Shown in pieces: positions 17,446-26,375 of a stretch of DNA of 64,000 nt. Position numbers and translations under genes: made by a program. Below the pieces are notes generated by a model. It made no database searches. It was not told the origin of the DNA and saw nothing but the letters and a program-made list of their open reading frames with translations. The stretch is from assembly GCF_003182155.1 (NCBI RefSeq), contig NZ_QGTG01000001.1, forward strand, positions 1,366,839 through 1,430,838, in the 5' to 3' direction. The stretch's first letter is position 1. Every line of letters begins with the position of its first letter. The stretch comes from Chitinophaga sp. S165 (lineage in GTDB: Bacteria > Bacteroidota > Bacteroidia > Chitinophagales > Chitinophagaceae).

Positions 17446-17793
17446 ATGCCTAATTCAAAACAAACAACAGCAAAAGAAGCAACTAAAAGTACTACTAAAA
17501 CAGCTCCGGCTAAAGAATCTGCGGCTAAGAAACCAGCCAAAGAAACTGGCGGTAAGGGCCTGAAAGCCCCATTGACCCCAAGTCCGGAATTAGCAGCTGT
17601 TATTGGTAGCGATCCGTTGCCAAGAACCGAGATCACTAAAAAGATCTGGGATTATATTAAAGAGCATAATTTGCAGGATAGCCAGAACAAACGCATGATC
17701 AATGCTGATGACAAACTGAAAAAGGTTTTCAACGGCAAGTCTCAGATCTCAATGTTTGAACTGGCCAAAGAAATGAATCAACACGTGAAATAA
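17446..17793 (+). CDS. SWIB/MDM2-domain protein with lysine/alanine-rich tail
   Basis: 115 residues in two parts. Residues 1-38 form a low-complexity tail rich in Lys, Ala and Thr (TAPAKESAAKKPAKETGG), similar in composition to histone H1-like tails. Residues about 40-114 form a SWIB/MDM2 domain (PLTPSPELAAVIGSDPLPR, TKKIWDYIKEHNLQD, INADDKLKKVF, SMFELAKEMNQHV). SWIB domains are best known from eukaryotic chromatin remodelling and also occur in Chlamydia and Bacteroidota; the bacterial role is not settled. A nucleoid-associated role is inferred from the basic tail. It is a single gene, followed by an inverted repeat. Confidence 0.88.
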   Translation: MPNSKQTTAKEATKSTTKTAPAKESAAKKPAKETGGKGLKAPLTPSPELAAVIGSDPLPRTEITKKIWDYIKEHNLQDSQNKRMINADDKLKKVFNGKSQISMFELAKEMNQHVK

Positions 17794-17837
17794 TTGTCAA
17801 CCCCTTATCTTACTAATACGAGGGTACCTTGTTGTAT

Positions 17838-17879
17838 TATGGGTTGTTGCTTACTATCAATGTAGGCGACAACCCATAA
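17838..17879. terminator. inverted repeat between convergent SWIB and acetyltransferase genes
   Basis: TTATGGGTTGTTGC (17838-17850 region) pairs with GCGACAACCCATAA (17866-17879), a stem of about 13-14 bp with one G-T pair and a 15-base loop. It lies between two convergent stop codons, so a bidirectional terminator is likely, although U tracts are short. Confidence 0.55.
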
Positions 17880-17899
17880 CTACCCTTTTATGGTTATTG

Positions 17900-18550
17900 T
17901 TATTCGATCTCTTTCAGAATTCTACCAGGATTTCCTACTATCACTACATTATCAGGTACGTCTCCCGTTACCACAGTTCCCGCTCCTATCACCGACCAGC
18001 TCCCGATTTTTACGCCCTGTTTTATGGAAGATCCTATCCCGATGTGCGTTCCCTCTCCCACAGTAACATTACCAGCTAAGGCTGCATTAGGAGAAATATG
18101 AACATAGTTTGCCAGTTTGCAGTCATGATCAACCGAGGCATTCGTATTGATGATGGCATGCCGGCCAATGCTTACACAACTATTAACACTCACTCCGGCC
18201 ATTACAACGGTCCCCATGTCAATGGAACACCGCGTTGAAATATTTGCTGAAGGATGAATGGCATTCCCCCATTGGCAGTTCATTGTTTCTGCCAGCTTTT
18301 TGCGTACCGCGTTATTACCAATAGCCAGGATAATTTTTGCTGCATCAGTTACCCGTGCAGGGTCCCACCTGCCCAACACCGGATATCCCAATAACTCTTT
18401 CAGATCCGGATTATCGTCAAATATGCCTGCACAGTTATACTTAAGCACCTCCAGTATTTCGAGGACCACTTTTGCATGACCGCCGGCGCCACAAATAAAT
18501 ATTTTTGGGTTATCCATGCCAATCGCTGTTTTTATGGACCTGCCCTTCAT
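17900..18550 (-). CDS. sugar O/N-acetyltransferase, NeuD/PglD-like (left-handed beta-helix)
   Basis: 216 residues (205 if the second ATG at 18517 is used). The N-terminal Rossmann-like part (PKIFICGAGGHAKVVLEILE) binds the nucleotide sugar in this family. The C-terminal half has hexapeptide repeats (NTNASVDHDCKLANYVHISPN, GVKIGSWSVIGAGTVV) forming a left-handed beta-helix that uses acetyl-CoA. PglD, a family member, N-acetylates UDP-4-amino sugars. This fits the dehydratase, aminotransferase and PglC-like transferase of the nearby operon, but the link is inference. The first ATG at 18550 directly abuts the T run of the preceding terminator, so MDNPKIFI at 18517 is the more natural start. Confidence 0.85.
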   Translation of the reverse strand: MKGRSIKTAIGMDNPKIFICGAGGHAKVVLEILEVLKYNCAGIFDDNPDLKELLGYPVLGRWDPARVTDAAKIILAIGNNAVRKKLAETMNCQWGNAIHPSANISTRCSIDMGTVVMAGVSVNSCVSIGRHAIINTNASVDHDCKLANYVHISPNAALAGNVTVGEGTHIGIGSSIKQGVKIGSWSVIGAGTVVTGDVPDNVVIVGNPGRILKEIE

Positions 18551-18601
18551 AAAAAAAGGCAGACTGTTTAAATATATTGAATAATATTTAAACAGTCTGT
18601 C
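18551..18601 (-). terminator. intrinsic terminator of the FkbM methyltransferase gene
   Basis: A long stem on the minus strand: AGACTGTTTAAATAT (18561-18575) with ATATTTAAACAGTCT (18584-18598), extended by three further pairs to 18601/18558 and followed by seven Ts (18557-18551). It lies 20 bp past the stop codon of the methyltransferase gene. Confidence 0.88.
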
Positions 18602-18621
18602 TTAGCAATTAAAGTGCCATC

Positions 18622-19512
18622 TCAGATAACCTGGTTCCGCAGATGTACTTTATCAGCAGTATTTAAACGCTCTTTCACAAAATCCACATCCCTGATATAG
18701 ATTGTATTGCTCCGGCCCAACGCCTCGCATTTGATCAGTTCTTTATTCAAAGGATTATAAGAATACGGCATGAAACCATATTCCAAAAGCGCGTCATGAT
18801 TTTTTCTGTTCTCAATACCATACCGTTCACTCAAACCATTCAATTCGATAATAATCGCCTTCAGGTTTTGATTCTGAAGTGTTTTTTTTGCTCCCTTTAA
18901 TACCTCTGTTTCAAAGCCCTCCACGTCAATTTTCAGCAATATCGGCGACTGCTTTTCCAGTATATTGTCAAGTGTGTCCATATTGACCTTGACCGTATCC
19001 GTAGCTTCATTTTCAACTACCACGTGATTAGTAGTATCCAGAGAGATCGTAAAATCAACCACTCCCGTAGTGGCCCCTAAAGCAATATTTAACGCATGTA
19101 CTCTGCTGCCGATATCGTTGATGCGGACATTTGTCATCAGGTTCGTATAGGCAGAAGAACCGGGTTCAATAGCAATGGTGTTTGCTTCTTTGTCTGCCGA
19201 CGCCAATATAGTATACCCTCCGATATTAGCGCCTGCATCCACAAAAAGATCGCCTGCCCGTAGTAAATGAAGTAAGAAGCCCATATCATGGAACTCGTGC
19301 AGCCCACAATATAAATTTCCGGTAGCACCATACATTCCTTTCTGTACGATGAGTTTCGATTTTGCCGTAAACTGATAAATAACCGGATAAGGCATGATCC
19401 GCGTAGTGATCTGCCAGCCTATGAAACGTAACAGGGTCCGGAGTTTATGATCAGTACATAACGGATGATTCGTCAGATATTTTAACGTAGTCAGAATGCT
19501 CATGTTTGGCAT
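18622..19512 (-). CDS. FkbM-family methyltransferase
   Basis: 296 residues, a class I SAM-dependent methyltransferase of the FkbM family. Motif I is DLFVDAGANIGGYT, followed by ANTIAIEPGSSAYTNL (motif II acid), and later LLKIDVEGFETEVLKGA, the diagnostic FkbM motif. Members O-methylate sugars or polyketides and are common in exopolysaccharide loci. The acceptor is unknown; a glycan role is inferred from the surrounding genes. Two near starts exist (19512 and 19503); the upstream ATG is kept. It is transcribed alone or after the T9SS-type gene and is closed by a strong terminator. Confidence 0.88.
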   Translation of the reverse strand: MPNMSILTTLKYLTNHPLCTDHKLRTLLRFIGWQITTRIMPYPVIYQFTAKSKLIVQKGMYGATGNLYCGLHEFHDMGFLLHLLRAGDLFVDAGANIGGYTILASADKEANTIAIEPGSSAYTNLMTNVRINDIGSRVHALNIALGATTGVVDFTISLDTTNHVVVENEATDTVKVNMDTLDNILEKQSPILLKIDVEGFETEVLKGAKKTLQNQNLKAIIIELNGLSERYGIENRKNHDALLEYGFMPYSYNPLNKELIKCEALGRSNTIYIRDVDFVKERLNTADKVHLRNQVI

Positions 19513-19675
19513 AATTCCGCAATTAAGTTCACATGAATATTTGGTGTACCTGTTTTTCTACGATCGTGCTAAACTCCTCCTGCCCGTCCTAAAAACTACT
19601 TCCTGTTTAATTAATCTACAACATATTTTCCGACAGAAAGTTCTTTTATCCCGTATAAACATTACTGATAATTTT

Positions 19676-21313
19676 TTATCGCACCAACACAAGTGTTCCC
19701 TGTTGTTTTACCGGCTGCCCTTTACTATTATTGTACGTTAGCAGCCAGAGATAACTGCCTGCAGGCAGATCAATCCCTTTCTGCGTGCCATTCCATCCTT
19801 CATCCGGATTGTTCGTCTCAAAAAACAGATTCCCCCATCTTCCATAAACAGCTAATCTGAAAGCAGTCACAGCATCATTTACCCTCACCCGGAACACATC
19901 ATTGACACCATCCCTGTTCGGACTAAAAGCAGTGGGAATATATACTGCACAATCACGTAACTCCATATCAATATCTGCAAGCCCTTCCACAATACACCCG
20001 TGACTGTCAGATACGCTGTAATCATACCGGCCTTCATCAAGCCGCTTAAATATACTGTCCGATTGTACGATATGTTTTGTAGGAAGACTATATTGGTAAG
20101 GAGGCGTCCCTCCCACTGGCGTCAGAATTATCTGCCCGTCATGCACACTGCTACAGCTTGTATTTTTTGTTACAACACTTTGCAGTTCCAACCTGGGCGG
20201 ATCACTAACGGTGATGTCATCGAGCATGTTATAACAACCACTTTCGTCCTCGACTTTCACATAATAATTACCGGAAGGCAGATGAACAAACTCAGGCGAA
20301 CTAACGCTATTATCGGATCCGTTGAAGAAATAACGGTAAGGTGGCTGCCCCCCGGTTGTATTTATTCGCACACTATTCTCATCTTCACCATTGCACAGTC
20401 CGCCTGTTACGAAGTAAGAACTTGACAGATCGGATTCCTGTATGTCAATTTTTCCGGAGATCTTCAAGCCATTTTTTGCTGTTACCTGAACTTTATATTC
20501 ACCCGCAGGCAGATCAGACAAATGGCTGGTTGTTTCACCGCCGGGAAACCACTCATATGTAAAAGGGCCTGTTCCGGACAGCACCTTGACCGTAATATTT
20601 CCGGTATTTCTTCCCTTGCAGGTGCTTGTAGCAGCAATACTGATCTGTGGCACCTGCTTCAGCTCGGGCGACAAATTATCGATCAATGCCACCGACCCAT
20701 ATGCACTGTTACACTGCATCGGTAGTACCGTCGTATAAACGGACAGGTATTTATAGTTTCCCGACGGATTAATATTAGCGGAATAACGTTGCCAGTCGGT
20801 ATGATAGAACGCACCTGAGTTCCATAACAGTTCAGCCGTATCTCCGGGACTGTTACCTCCATAAATGGAAACGTGCCCGTAACAGCCTCTATACACGTAG
20901 TCAGCATAATAGGCAAGATCAAATGAAAGCATATAAGATCTCCCTTCCCGCATTTCGCTGGTCAGTTCCTGCGCGATGCCCTCCAGGTATCCCGCTCCAC
21001 TATGTAGTCCTACGTAAGATCTTCCATTAGTAGGCGGTACGTTCACCTTATACATACCGGGTTGAACATCGGGCGTCTCGCCGGCAATGACCCAGCCTGC
21101 AGGCGCTTTGTTATCCTTTGGCTCATCTTCCAGTGAAGGATTGACAAGCGGAATATCCTGGCCGGCAGCATTAACTGCCAACATACCAGATACCAATAAA
21201 CAATAGAAAAACTTCAGACCGGTACAGGTTAATGGTTTTTCTCCAACAAAGAATGGTCGGCGGCTTGCGCGCACGGTATTCCATTGCCGGGATAGACGGA
21301 CAATGATTTTCAT
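19676..21313 (-). CDS. secreted protein with SprB-like repeats and gliding-motility/T9SS C-terminal domain
   Basis: 545 residues. A signal peptide (hydrophobic stretch about residues 33-48 ending at AAGQ) is followed by a beta-rich N-terminal region, about 55-225, resembling a carbohydrate-binding or lectin-like module. Then come three SprB-like repeats (about 227-300, 308-377, 383-455, each with a TGG/GTxPxxY core such as GGQPPYRYFFNG) and a CHU_C/type B sorting domain (about 457-545, IPTAFSPNRDGVNDVFRV, YGRWGNLFFET, GWNGTQKG). Such proteins leave the cell through the type 9 secretion system and may stay on the surface. It lies just downstream of the polysaccharide operon and has its own -7 element. 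Confidence 0.88.
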   Translation of the reverse strand: MKIIVRLSRQWNTVRASRRPFFVGEKPLTCTGLKFFYCLLVSGMLAVNAAGQDIPLVNPSLEDEPKDNKAPAGWVIAGETPDVQPGMYKVNVPPTNGRSYVGLHSGAGYLEGIAQELTSEMREGRSYMLSFDLAYYADYVYRGCYGHVSIYGGNSPGDTAELLWNSGAFYHTDWQRYSANINPSGNYKYLSVYTTVLPMQCNSAYGSVALIDNLSPELKQVPQISIAATSTCKGRNTGNITVKVLSGTGPFTYEWFPGGETTSHLSDLPAGEYKVQVTAKNGLKISGKIDIQESDLSSSYFVTGGLCNGEDENSVRINTTGGQPPYRYFFNGSDNSVSSPEFVHLPSGNYYVKVEDESGCYNMLDDITVSDPPRLELQSVVTKNTSCSSVHDGQIILTPVGGTPPYQYSLPTKHIVQSDSIFKRLDEGRYDYSVSDSHGCIVEGLADIDMELRDCAVYIPTAFSPNRDGVNDVFRVRVNDAVTAFRLAVYGRWGNLFFETNNPDEGWNGTQKGIDLPAGSYLWLLTYNNSKGQPVKQQGTLVLVR

Positions 21314-21397
21314 AGGATCATAGGATAGGTTACCAACTACTTACAACCTGGGTTGTAAGGGTCATTCATCAGGAATAGTAAATTCGATTTTCGCAAT

Positions 21398-21405
21398 CAA
21401 ATATA
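21398..21405 (-). promoter_or_regulatory. -7 promoter element of the T9SS-type gene
   Basis: TATATTTG on the minus strand, an exact TAnnTTTG match, about 85 bp before the ATG at 21313. It lies directly downstream of the U tract of the terminator at 21409-21432, so one transcript ends where the next begins. Confidence 0.5.
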
Positions 21406-21408
21406 CAA

Positions 21409-21432
21409 AAACCACTATATAAATAGTGGTTT
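21409..21432 (-). terminator. terminator at the end of the exopolysaccharide operon
   Basis: A 10-bp perfect stem, AAACCACTAT (21409-21418) with ATAGTGGTTT (21423-21432) and a 4-base loop, followed on the minus strand by a short T run. It lies about 65 bp past the DUF4838 stop codon and marks the 3' end of the twenty-gene operon. Confidence 0.75.
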
Positions 21433-21495
21433 GAGACAAGAAATATCTAAAAAATAAACATACGTGAATATAGCAGCTTCAATATATTAGCGGAC

Positions 21496-23265
21496 TCACC
21501 AGTCCTTACCTGCCACAGTGGCCCGGCTAAGTATTGCATTTGCGGGTAGTGAATAAATGAGGTCGGTCTTCAGTGATTGCAGTAATTTCAATCTTTCTCT
21601 TCCTTCCGGAGAGTTCCTGCCACCTTTCTGGTATTTTTTATATGATACCACTGATGTTTTATATACTGTCCACATCTGGGTTAACTTGGACACCAGTGCT
21701 TTTTGTTGTTCAGTTTCCGCCAACTTGTAAGCATCACCGATCAGTTTATCGGACTGCGTCAGATAATCATCCGGTACAGATGCCAGATAAGACGGATTAA
21801 AAAATGTGACCCTGCTGCGTGTATCAGAATTGCCATTATTGGCAAATATGTCCTGCGACCAGAACTTCTCCCATATCGCATAAAAAGCCTTCAACTTTGC
21901 TCCTCCCTGTTTACCAGCGGCATTGGTATACCAATCATTCAGCAAGGCGTCCACATCCTGGTTAGGGTTCCATAACAATTTTGCCAATACCCAGGCTTTA
22001 GGCCCTTCCCCCCAGTTAGGATACAGCTCACCATAATAATATTTCACTTTATGGTCATTGCCCCAGCTTAAGTATTCTTTCATGGAATGGAACCAAACCC
22101 GTGGCACCAGATAAGTATTGCCATAGACATAATCATACCATCCCAGTGTCTGTGCAGCCTGTTCCCAACGCTGCGTTAACCCCTGATCAGTTTTCTTCAA
22201 TCCGTCATTCCCCCAACGCATTCTTTCAAAGGCGATAAACGGAATAATATCTTTATCTACCTTTTTGTCTGACGGAGGTTCCGCTACAGAAGTATACGCG
22301 AGCACTGTATATTTCTTGCCGGGATATACCTTTCTTACTTTACTGATCACATTATTGGCCCAGGAATAATACTGGTCAGACGCGTTGGCAAATCCCATTA
22401 CGTTCTTCTGCGCCATACTCCTGGCATTGGTAGTGTTGGCAGCCGGTTCATTGAAGTTGCCGGAATCATTGATGCCCAAAGAAAAATTCGTTACACTCTT
22501 ATTCCTGTCAAACCAGTTCACGATTTCCTTTGATGCCGCATCTGCAATACCAGCTGCACCGAAATCAGGCTGCCAGGCCTGATCATTATTATCTTTAGGC
22601 AAAAGCTTTTTTCCTTTTACCATCGGATAGAATTCAGGATTTGACCGGGTATATTTGGCAGGCGGGAACAGGTTCTTAAGATTGTGAGACACCTCCACAC
22701 GGCCTCTCAGCCTGTTCACCCTTCCCCATTGATTTAAAGGGGTCGTATTCTTCTCTATAACGATAGGAGATAATGTGCGTGATAGAAAGACAGGGTTTTC
22801 GACAATCTTAACAGAAGGTATTTCCAGCGTGCTCAGTTTCGGTATTACTGTTCCCAGGTCTGTAGGCAGTAACCACCTCACCCCTACAAATCTTTCCAGG
22901 AAATCATAGACCCCGAATTCCGTTCCCCAGTCGCTTCCCCCGAGGATCACGAAATTATTGGCATCAATTGTCTGTAAGAGAAATCCATCTTCATCCAGCG
23001 AAACATTTCCGATGCCGCTGTATGCACCTTTACCAACATACAGGTTCGATGTTCCCTGTTTTTGATTACTGACAGGTACGGTAACACCGGTGCTTTTCTG
23101 CAGATATAACTGCAATGTCTTTACCGCTGCCTGTACCTGCGCACTTGCATCCTTTGCTATAACGATCCCGGATACCGCGACCTTGTTTTTGATGATCACA
23201 ATAGCCTGTACCTTGCTGATAAAAACGCCCGATAATACTGCCAGTAATAAAAATGTCTTTCTCAT
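21496..23265 (-). CDS. DUF4838 protein, secreted, glycoside-hydrolase-like
   Basis: About 589 residues. The N-terminal signal peptide (MRKTFLLLAVLSGVFISKVQA) leads to an alpha-glucuronidase-like N-terminal domain (AVKTLQLYLQKSTGVTVPV, NFVILGGSDWGTEFGVYDFLE) and then the DUF4838 domain (FSLGINDSGNF, YTVLAYTSVAEPPS, WYDYVYGNTYLVPRVW). The family resembles TIM-barrel glycoside hydrolases, and activity is not established. The ATG at 23265 is preferred over an upstream in-frame GTG at 23292. It is the last gene of the polysaccharide operon, 54 bp after the aminotransferase; an exported role in trimming or degrading the polymer is inferred from position. Confidence 0.8.
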   Translation of the reverse strand: MRKTFLLLAVLSGVFISKVQAIVIIKNKVAVSGIVIAKDASAQVQAAVKTLQLYLQKSTGVTVPVSNQKQGTSNLYVGKGAYSGIGNVSLDEDGFLLQTIDANNFVILGGSDWGTEFGVYDFLERFVGVRWLLPTDLGTVIPKLSTLEIPSVKIVENPVFLSRTLSPIVIEKNTTPLNQWGRVNRLRGRVEVSHNLKNLFPPAKYTRSNPEFYPMVKGKKLLPKDNNDQAWQPDFGAAGIADAASKEIVNWFDRNKSVTNFSLGINDSGNFNEPAANTTNARSMAQKNVMGFANASDQYYSWANNVISKVRKVYPGKKYTVLAYTSVAEPPSDKKVDKDIIPFIAFERMRWGNDGLKKTDQGLTQRWEQAAQTLGWYDYVYGNTYLVPRVWFHSMKEYLSWGNDHKVKYYYGELYPNWGEGPKAWVLAKLLWNPNQDVDALLNDWYTNAAGKQGGAKLKAFYAIWEKFWSQDIFANNGNSDTRSRVTFFNPSYLASVPDDYLTQSDKLIGDAYKLAETEQQKALVSKLTQMWTVYKTSVVSYKKYQKGGRNSPEGRERLKLLQSLKTDLIYSLPANAILSRATVAGKDW

Positions 23266-23319
23266 AACCTTCAGTGATTTTTGTACAACCACATTTTTAC
23301 TTATTGCGGCACCTTCCTG

Positions 23320-24498
23320 TTACACCTTCTGTGGCTGCATTATTTCATTGAATACATTTACTACCCTGTCCAGATCATGTTTTGTCAGGTTCGATCCGCT
23401 TGGTAAACAAAGTCCTTCGTCAAATAATTTCTCTGACACGCCATTTGTATACGAAGGGGTTCCTTCAAAAACCGGTTGCATATGCATAGGCTTCCACAAT
23501 GGTCTTGACTCTATATTCTCTTTTTCTAACGCTATTCTTATTTCTTCTCTTGTAACGCCGTTACTTTCCGCTGGATTGATCAATATAGTGGTCAACCACC
23601 TGTTGGAATAATATCCTTCCGGTTCTTTGACAAAAGAAATGCCCGGAAGTTCATTCAGCTGATTAAAATAATATTCATAGTTATTTCTCCTCTGCTGCAC
23701 ACGCTCATTCAGCACTTCCATCTGTCCCCGTCCTATACCTGCACATACATTACTCATCCGGTAATTATACCCTACGTGACTATGCTGATAATGCGGCGCT
23801 GCATCTCTGGCTTGTGTCGCCAGAAAACGCGCCTTCTTTATGAGGCTTTCATCATTGCCAACAAGCGCACCGCCGCCGCTCGTTGTGATGATCTTATTGC
23901 CGTTAAAACTGAGTATACCCAATTGTCCGAACGTACCACATGCCTTATCCTTGTAAAAAGAGCCCAATGCTTCCGCTGCGTCTTCAACAACGGGAATGTC
24001 ATATGTCGCTGCAATGGCTAGTATTTCATCCATCTTTGCCGGCATACCGTATAAATGTACCGGAATGATCGCTTTCGGCTTTTTTCCCTTAGCCAACCTG
24101 TCTTTAATAGCTTCTTCCAGCAGTGCAGGGTCCATATTCCAGGTATCTTCCTCACTATCCACAAATACTGGTACAGCCCCCTGGTACGCAATAGGATTGG
24201 CTGACGCTGAAAATGTCATACTCTGGCAGATCACCTCGTCGCCTCTTTCAACACCCAATAAAATAAGCGCCAGGTGTAATGCCGCTGTTCCAGACGATAG
24301 AGCGGCCACATGCCCTGCACCTGTATAAAGTGCCAGGTCACGCTCGAAACCGTCCACATGAGGCCCTAAAGGGGCAATCCAATTCGTTTCAAAAGCTTCC
24401 TGCACGTACGTCAGTTCCTTACTGCCCATATGAGGAGACGACAACCATATTTTTGTATTCACACTTTTACTATTTAAAGTTTTAATATCGTTAGCCAT
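23320..24498 (-). CDS. DegT/DnrJ/EryC1/StrS-family PLP aminotransferase
   Basis: 392 residues, a pyridoxal-phosphate sugar aminotransferase that converts a nucleotide keto-sugar to an amino sugar using glutamate. Signatures: SSGTAALHLAL, SMTFSASANPIAYQGAVPVFVD, VVEDAAEALGSFYKDKACG and FNGNKIITTSGGGALV with the PLP-binding Lys, then YRMSNVCAGIGRGQME. The PglE/WecE/FdtB types are all in this family. A PglE-like role on a UDP-4-keto-6-deoxy sugar made by the dehydratase at 45776 is inferred. It is 3 bp from the sugar transferase upstream. Confidence 0.92.
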   Translation of the reverse strand: MANDIKTLNSKSVNTKIWLSSPHMGSKELTYVQEAFETNWIAPLGPHVDGFERDLALYTGAGHVAALSSGTAALHLALILLGVERGDEVICQSMTFSASANPIAYQGAVPVFVDSEEDTWNMDPALLEEAIKDRLAKGKKPKAIIPVHLYGMPAKMDEILAIAATYDIPVVEDAAEALGSFYKDKACGTFGQLGILSFNGNKIITTSGGGALVGNDESLIKKARFLATQARDAAPHYQHSHVGYNYRMSNVCAGIGRGQMEVLNERVQQRRNNYEYYFNQLNELPGISFVKEPEGYYSNRWLTTILINPAESNGVTREEIRIALEKENIESRPLWKPMHMQPVFEGTPSYTNGVSEKLFDEGLCLPSGSNLTKHDLDRVVNVFNEIMQPQKV

Positions 24499-24501
24499 AA
24501 C

Positions 24502-25119
24502 TTAATACGCATCGTTTCCTGTAAACCTTTCCATCGTCGCTGAAGATGCCGAATTTACCCCTTCGGATTGTATCACCTTCAATACCGTCATCCACAATAT
24601 TTTCAGGTCCAGGAGAAAACTGATATTATCTACATACCATACGTCATACGCAAACTTCTGTCCCCAGCTGATGGCATTCCTGCCATTTACCTGCGCCCAA
24701 CCAGTAATACCCGGCCGTACATCATGACGTTTCCGCTGCTCCTCGTTATACAATGGCAAATACTCTACCAATAAAGGACGGGGCCCCACCAGGCTCATAT
24801 CGCCCTTTAACACGTTCAATAACTGGGGAATCTCATCCAGGGAGGTCTTCCTCACAAACTTCCCTACCGGGGTCAGCCTGGCTTCGTCCGGTAATAATTG
24901 TCCGTCGCTACCCCGCTTATCATTCATCGTCTTAAACTTGATCACCCGGAATACACGTCCGTTCTTTCCCGGCCTGGGCTGACGAAAGAATGGTTTTCCG
25001 TCATTGGCCCAATACAGGAATATGATTAAGAATATAAATATTGGCGATAACAGCAGCAACGCGACCAGCGCCACTAAACTGTCCAGTAAAGGCTTGATGA
25101 TATTACTGTACAACTGCAT
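24502..25119 (-). CDS. monotopic phosphoglycosyl transferase (PglC/WcaJ-type initiating sugar transferase)
   Basis: 205 residues, a small PglC-like phosphoglycosyl transferase that starts repeat-unit assembly by moving a sugar-1-phosphate from a UDP-sugar to undecaprenyl phosphate on the inner face of the membrane. One N-terminal membrane segment (LVALVALLLLSPIFIFLIIF) is followed by FFRQPRPGKNGRVFRVIKFK, the catalytic Asp-Glu dyad in KTSLDEIPQLLNVLKGDMS and VGPRPLLVEYLPLY. The short length (without the WcaJ membrane extension) matches PglC. It overlaps the upstream glycosyltransferase gene by 17 bp. The diNAcBac-type substrate is inferred from the accompanying PglD/E/F-like genes. Confidence 0.92.
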   Translation of the reverse strand: MQLYSNIIKPLLDSLVALVALLLLSPIFIFLIIFLYWANDGKPFFRQPRPGKNGRVFRVIKFKTMNDKRGSDGQLLPDEARLTPVGKFVRKTSLDEIPQLLNVLKGDMSLVGPRPLLVEYLPLYNEEQRKRHDVRPGITGWAQVNGRNAISWGQKFAYDVWYVDNISFLLDLKILWMTVLKVIQSEGVNSASSATMERFTGNDAY

Positions 25120-26371
25120 TTTTCAGACTACCGTTTTTTAATACTTTCTGTTGTATAAAATCAACGTACCGCAATGCCAGCACCTGCCTGTCAAAGTTCT
25201 GCTTTGCGTAGGCAAACCCGCTCTCCCCTTCTTTCACCAATCTTTCAGGCGCTACCAGGTATTCCCGTATGATACGATTGTATTCGGCAGTATTTTCCGG
25301 CTCAACATAACAGCCCGCCCCCGCAGTTTCCACCAGCTCACGGGACACGCCGTCGATCGCCATCAGGATCGGCTTTTTACAAGCCATATAATCAAACGTT
25401 TTGTTGGAGTAAACTGTTTTGAAGGTATCTACCCTTTTAAGCACGGATGCGCCCATTTCTGATGCCAGTATGTATTTGAATACTTCCTGTTTAGGTACAG
25501 AGTCAAGGAAACGTACGTTTGTCACTTTCATATCCAGGGCCAGCTGCTGCAGGCGTTTCTTTTCCATTCCCTGACCTATCAGCAGGAACAACACCGGCGT
25601 ATCCTCCAGCTGTTTGCCTGCATTTAGTATCTGCTCCAGATGATTCGCTACGCCATGAGCGCCTACATATGTAATGACAAAGTGCCCGTTCAAACTGTGC
25701 TCCCTACGGAACGCATCCCTGTCAAATGTTTCCAGCAGATTATCTGACAAGGAAAAATCTGCCGCATTGGGAATGAAGATCAGTTTGTCTTCCGGAATAT
25801 TTTTCTTGTCCCTTAAAGTATTATAGAATGCCGGTGTCAGTACATTGATTAGCGACGCTTTCCTGTAAATGAAATTTTCAAACCAGTAAGCCAGCTTAAT
25901 GATCATCTTATTTTTAAGTACGCCTGTATCAATAGCAGATTCCGGCCACAGGTCCCTTACCTCAAACAGGAAAGGCGACCGTTTTACTCTTGACAATACA
26001 TATCCTGAAAACCCGACAAACAGTGGCGGTGATGTAACAATCACCACGTCGAATTTACCTTTTACTTTCATCAGCCCTGCCCACAAAGACGAAAACATAA
26101 AAGAGAAATAACCCCATAAACGCCCCAGGAAGTTAAGGTTGTACGACTCCGAAACATGACATCTCCACACCGTTACATTTCCCTGCTGTTTCTTCACAAA
26201 ATATTTCTTCTTGTATTCCGCACGTTTCTCCGATCCATTGGCATGGATCATTCCAGCCAGCACCGTAACACTGTGTCCCTGATCTGTCCAGCTCTTCGTT
26301 ATCTCATTCCACCTGGAGCCTCCCGGATCATCTTCCTCCAAAAAATACTGATGAATCAATAAGATCTTCAT
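25103..26371 (-). CDS. GT4-type glycosyltransferase (WbuB-like)
   Basis: 422 residues, GT-B fold. N-terminal: KILLIHQYFLEEDDPGGSRW and FDVVIVTSPPLFVGFSGYVLSR, both usual for the WbuB-like branch of GT4. C-terminal: FVITYVGAHGVANHLEQIL, LIGQGMEKKRLQQLA and the donor-site region KTFDYMACKKPILMAIDG. It probably adds the second sugar to the lipid-linked precursor made by the transferase it overlaps, since that pair is common in repeat-unit clusters. Donor and linkage are not readable from sequence. Cytoplasmic, membrane-associated. It follows the heparinase-like gene by 4 bp. Confidence 0.88.
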   Translation of the reverse strand: MKILLIHQYFLEEDDPGGSRWNEITKSWTDQGHSVTVLAGMIHANGSEKRAEYKKKYFVKKQQGNVTVWRCHVSESYNLNFLGRLWGYFSFMFSSLWAGLMKVKGKFDVVIVTSPPLFVGFSGYVLSRVKRSPFLFEVRDLWPESAIDTGVLKNKMIIKLAYWFENFIYRKASLINVLTPAFYNTLRDKKNIPEDKLIFIPNAADFSLSDNLLETFDRDAFRREHSLNGHFVITYVGAHGVANHLEQILNAGKQLEDTPVLFLLIGQGMEKKRLQQLALDMKVTNVRFLDSVPKQEVFKYILASEMGASVLKRVDTFKTVYSNKTFDYMACKKPILMAIDGVSRELVETAGAGCYVEPENTAEYNRIIREYLVAPERLVKEGESGFAYAKQNFDRQVLALRYVDFIQQKVLKNGSLKNAVVQ

Positions 26372-26375
26372 AATT

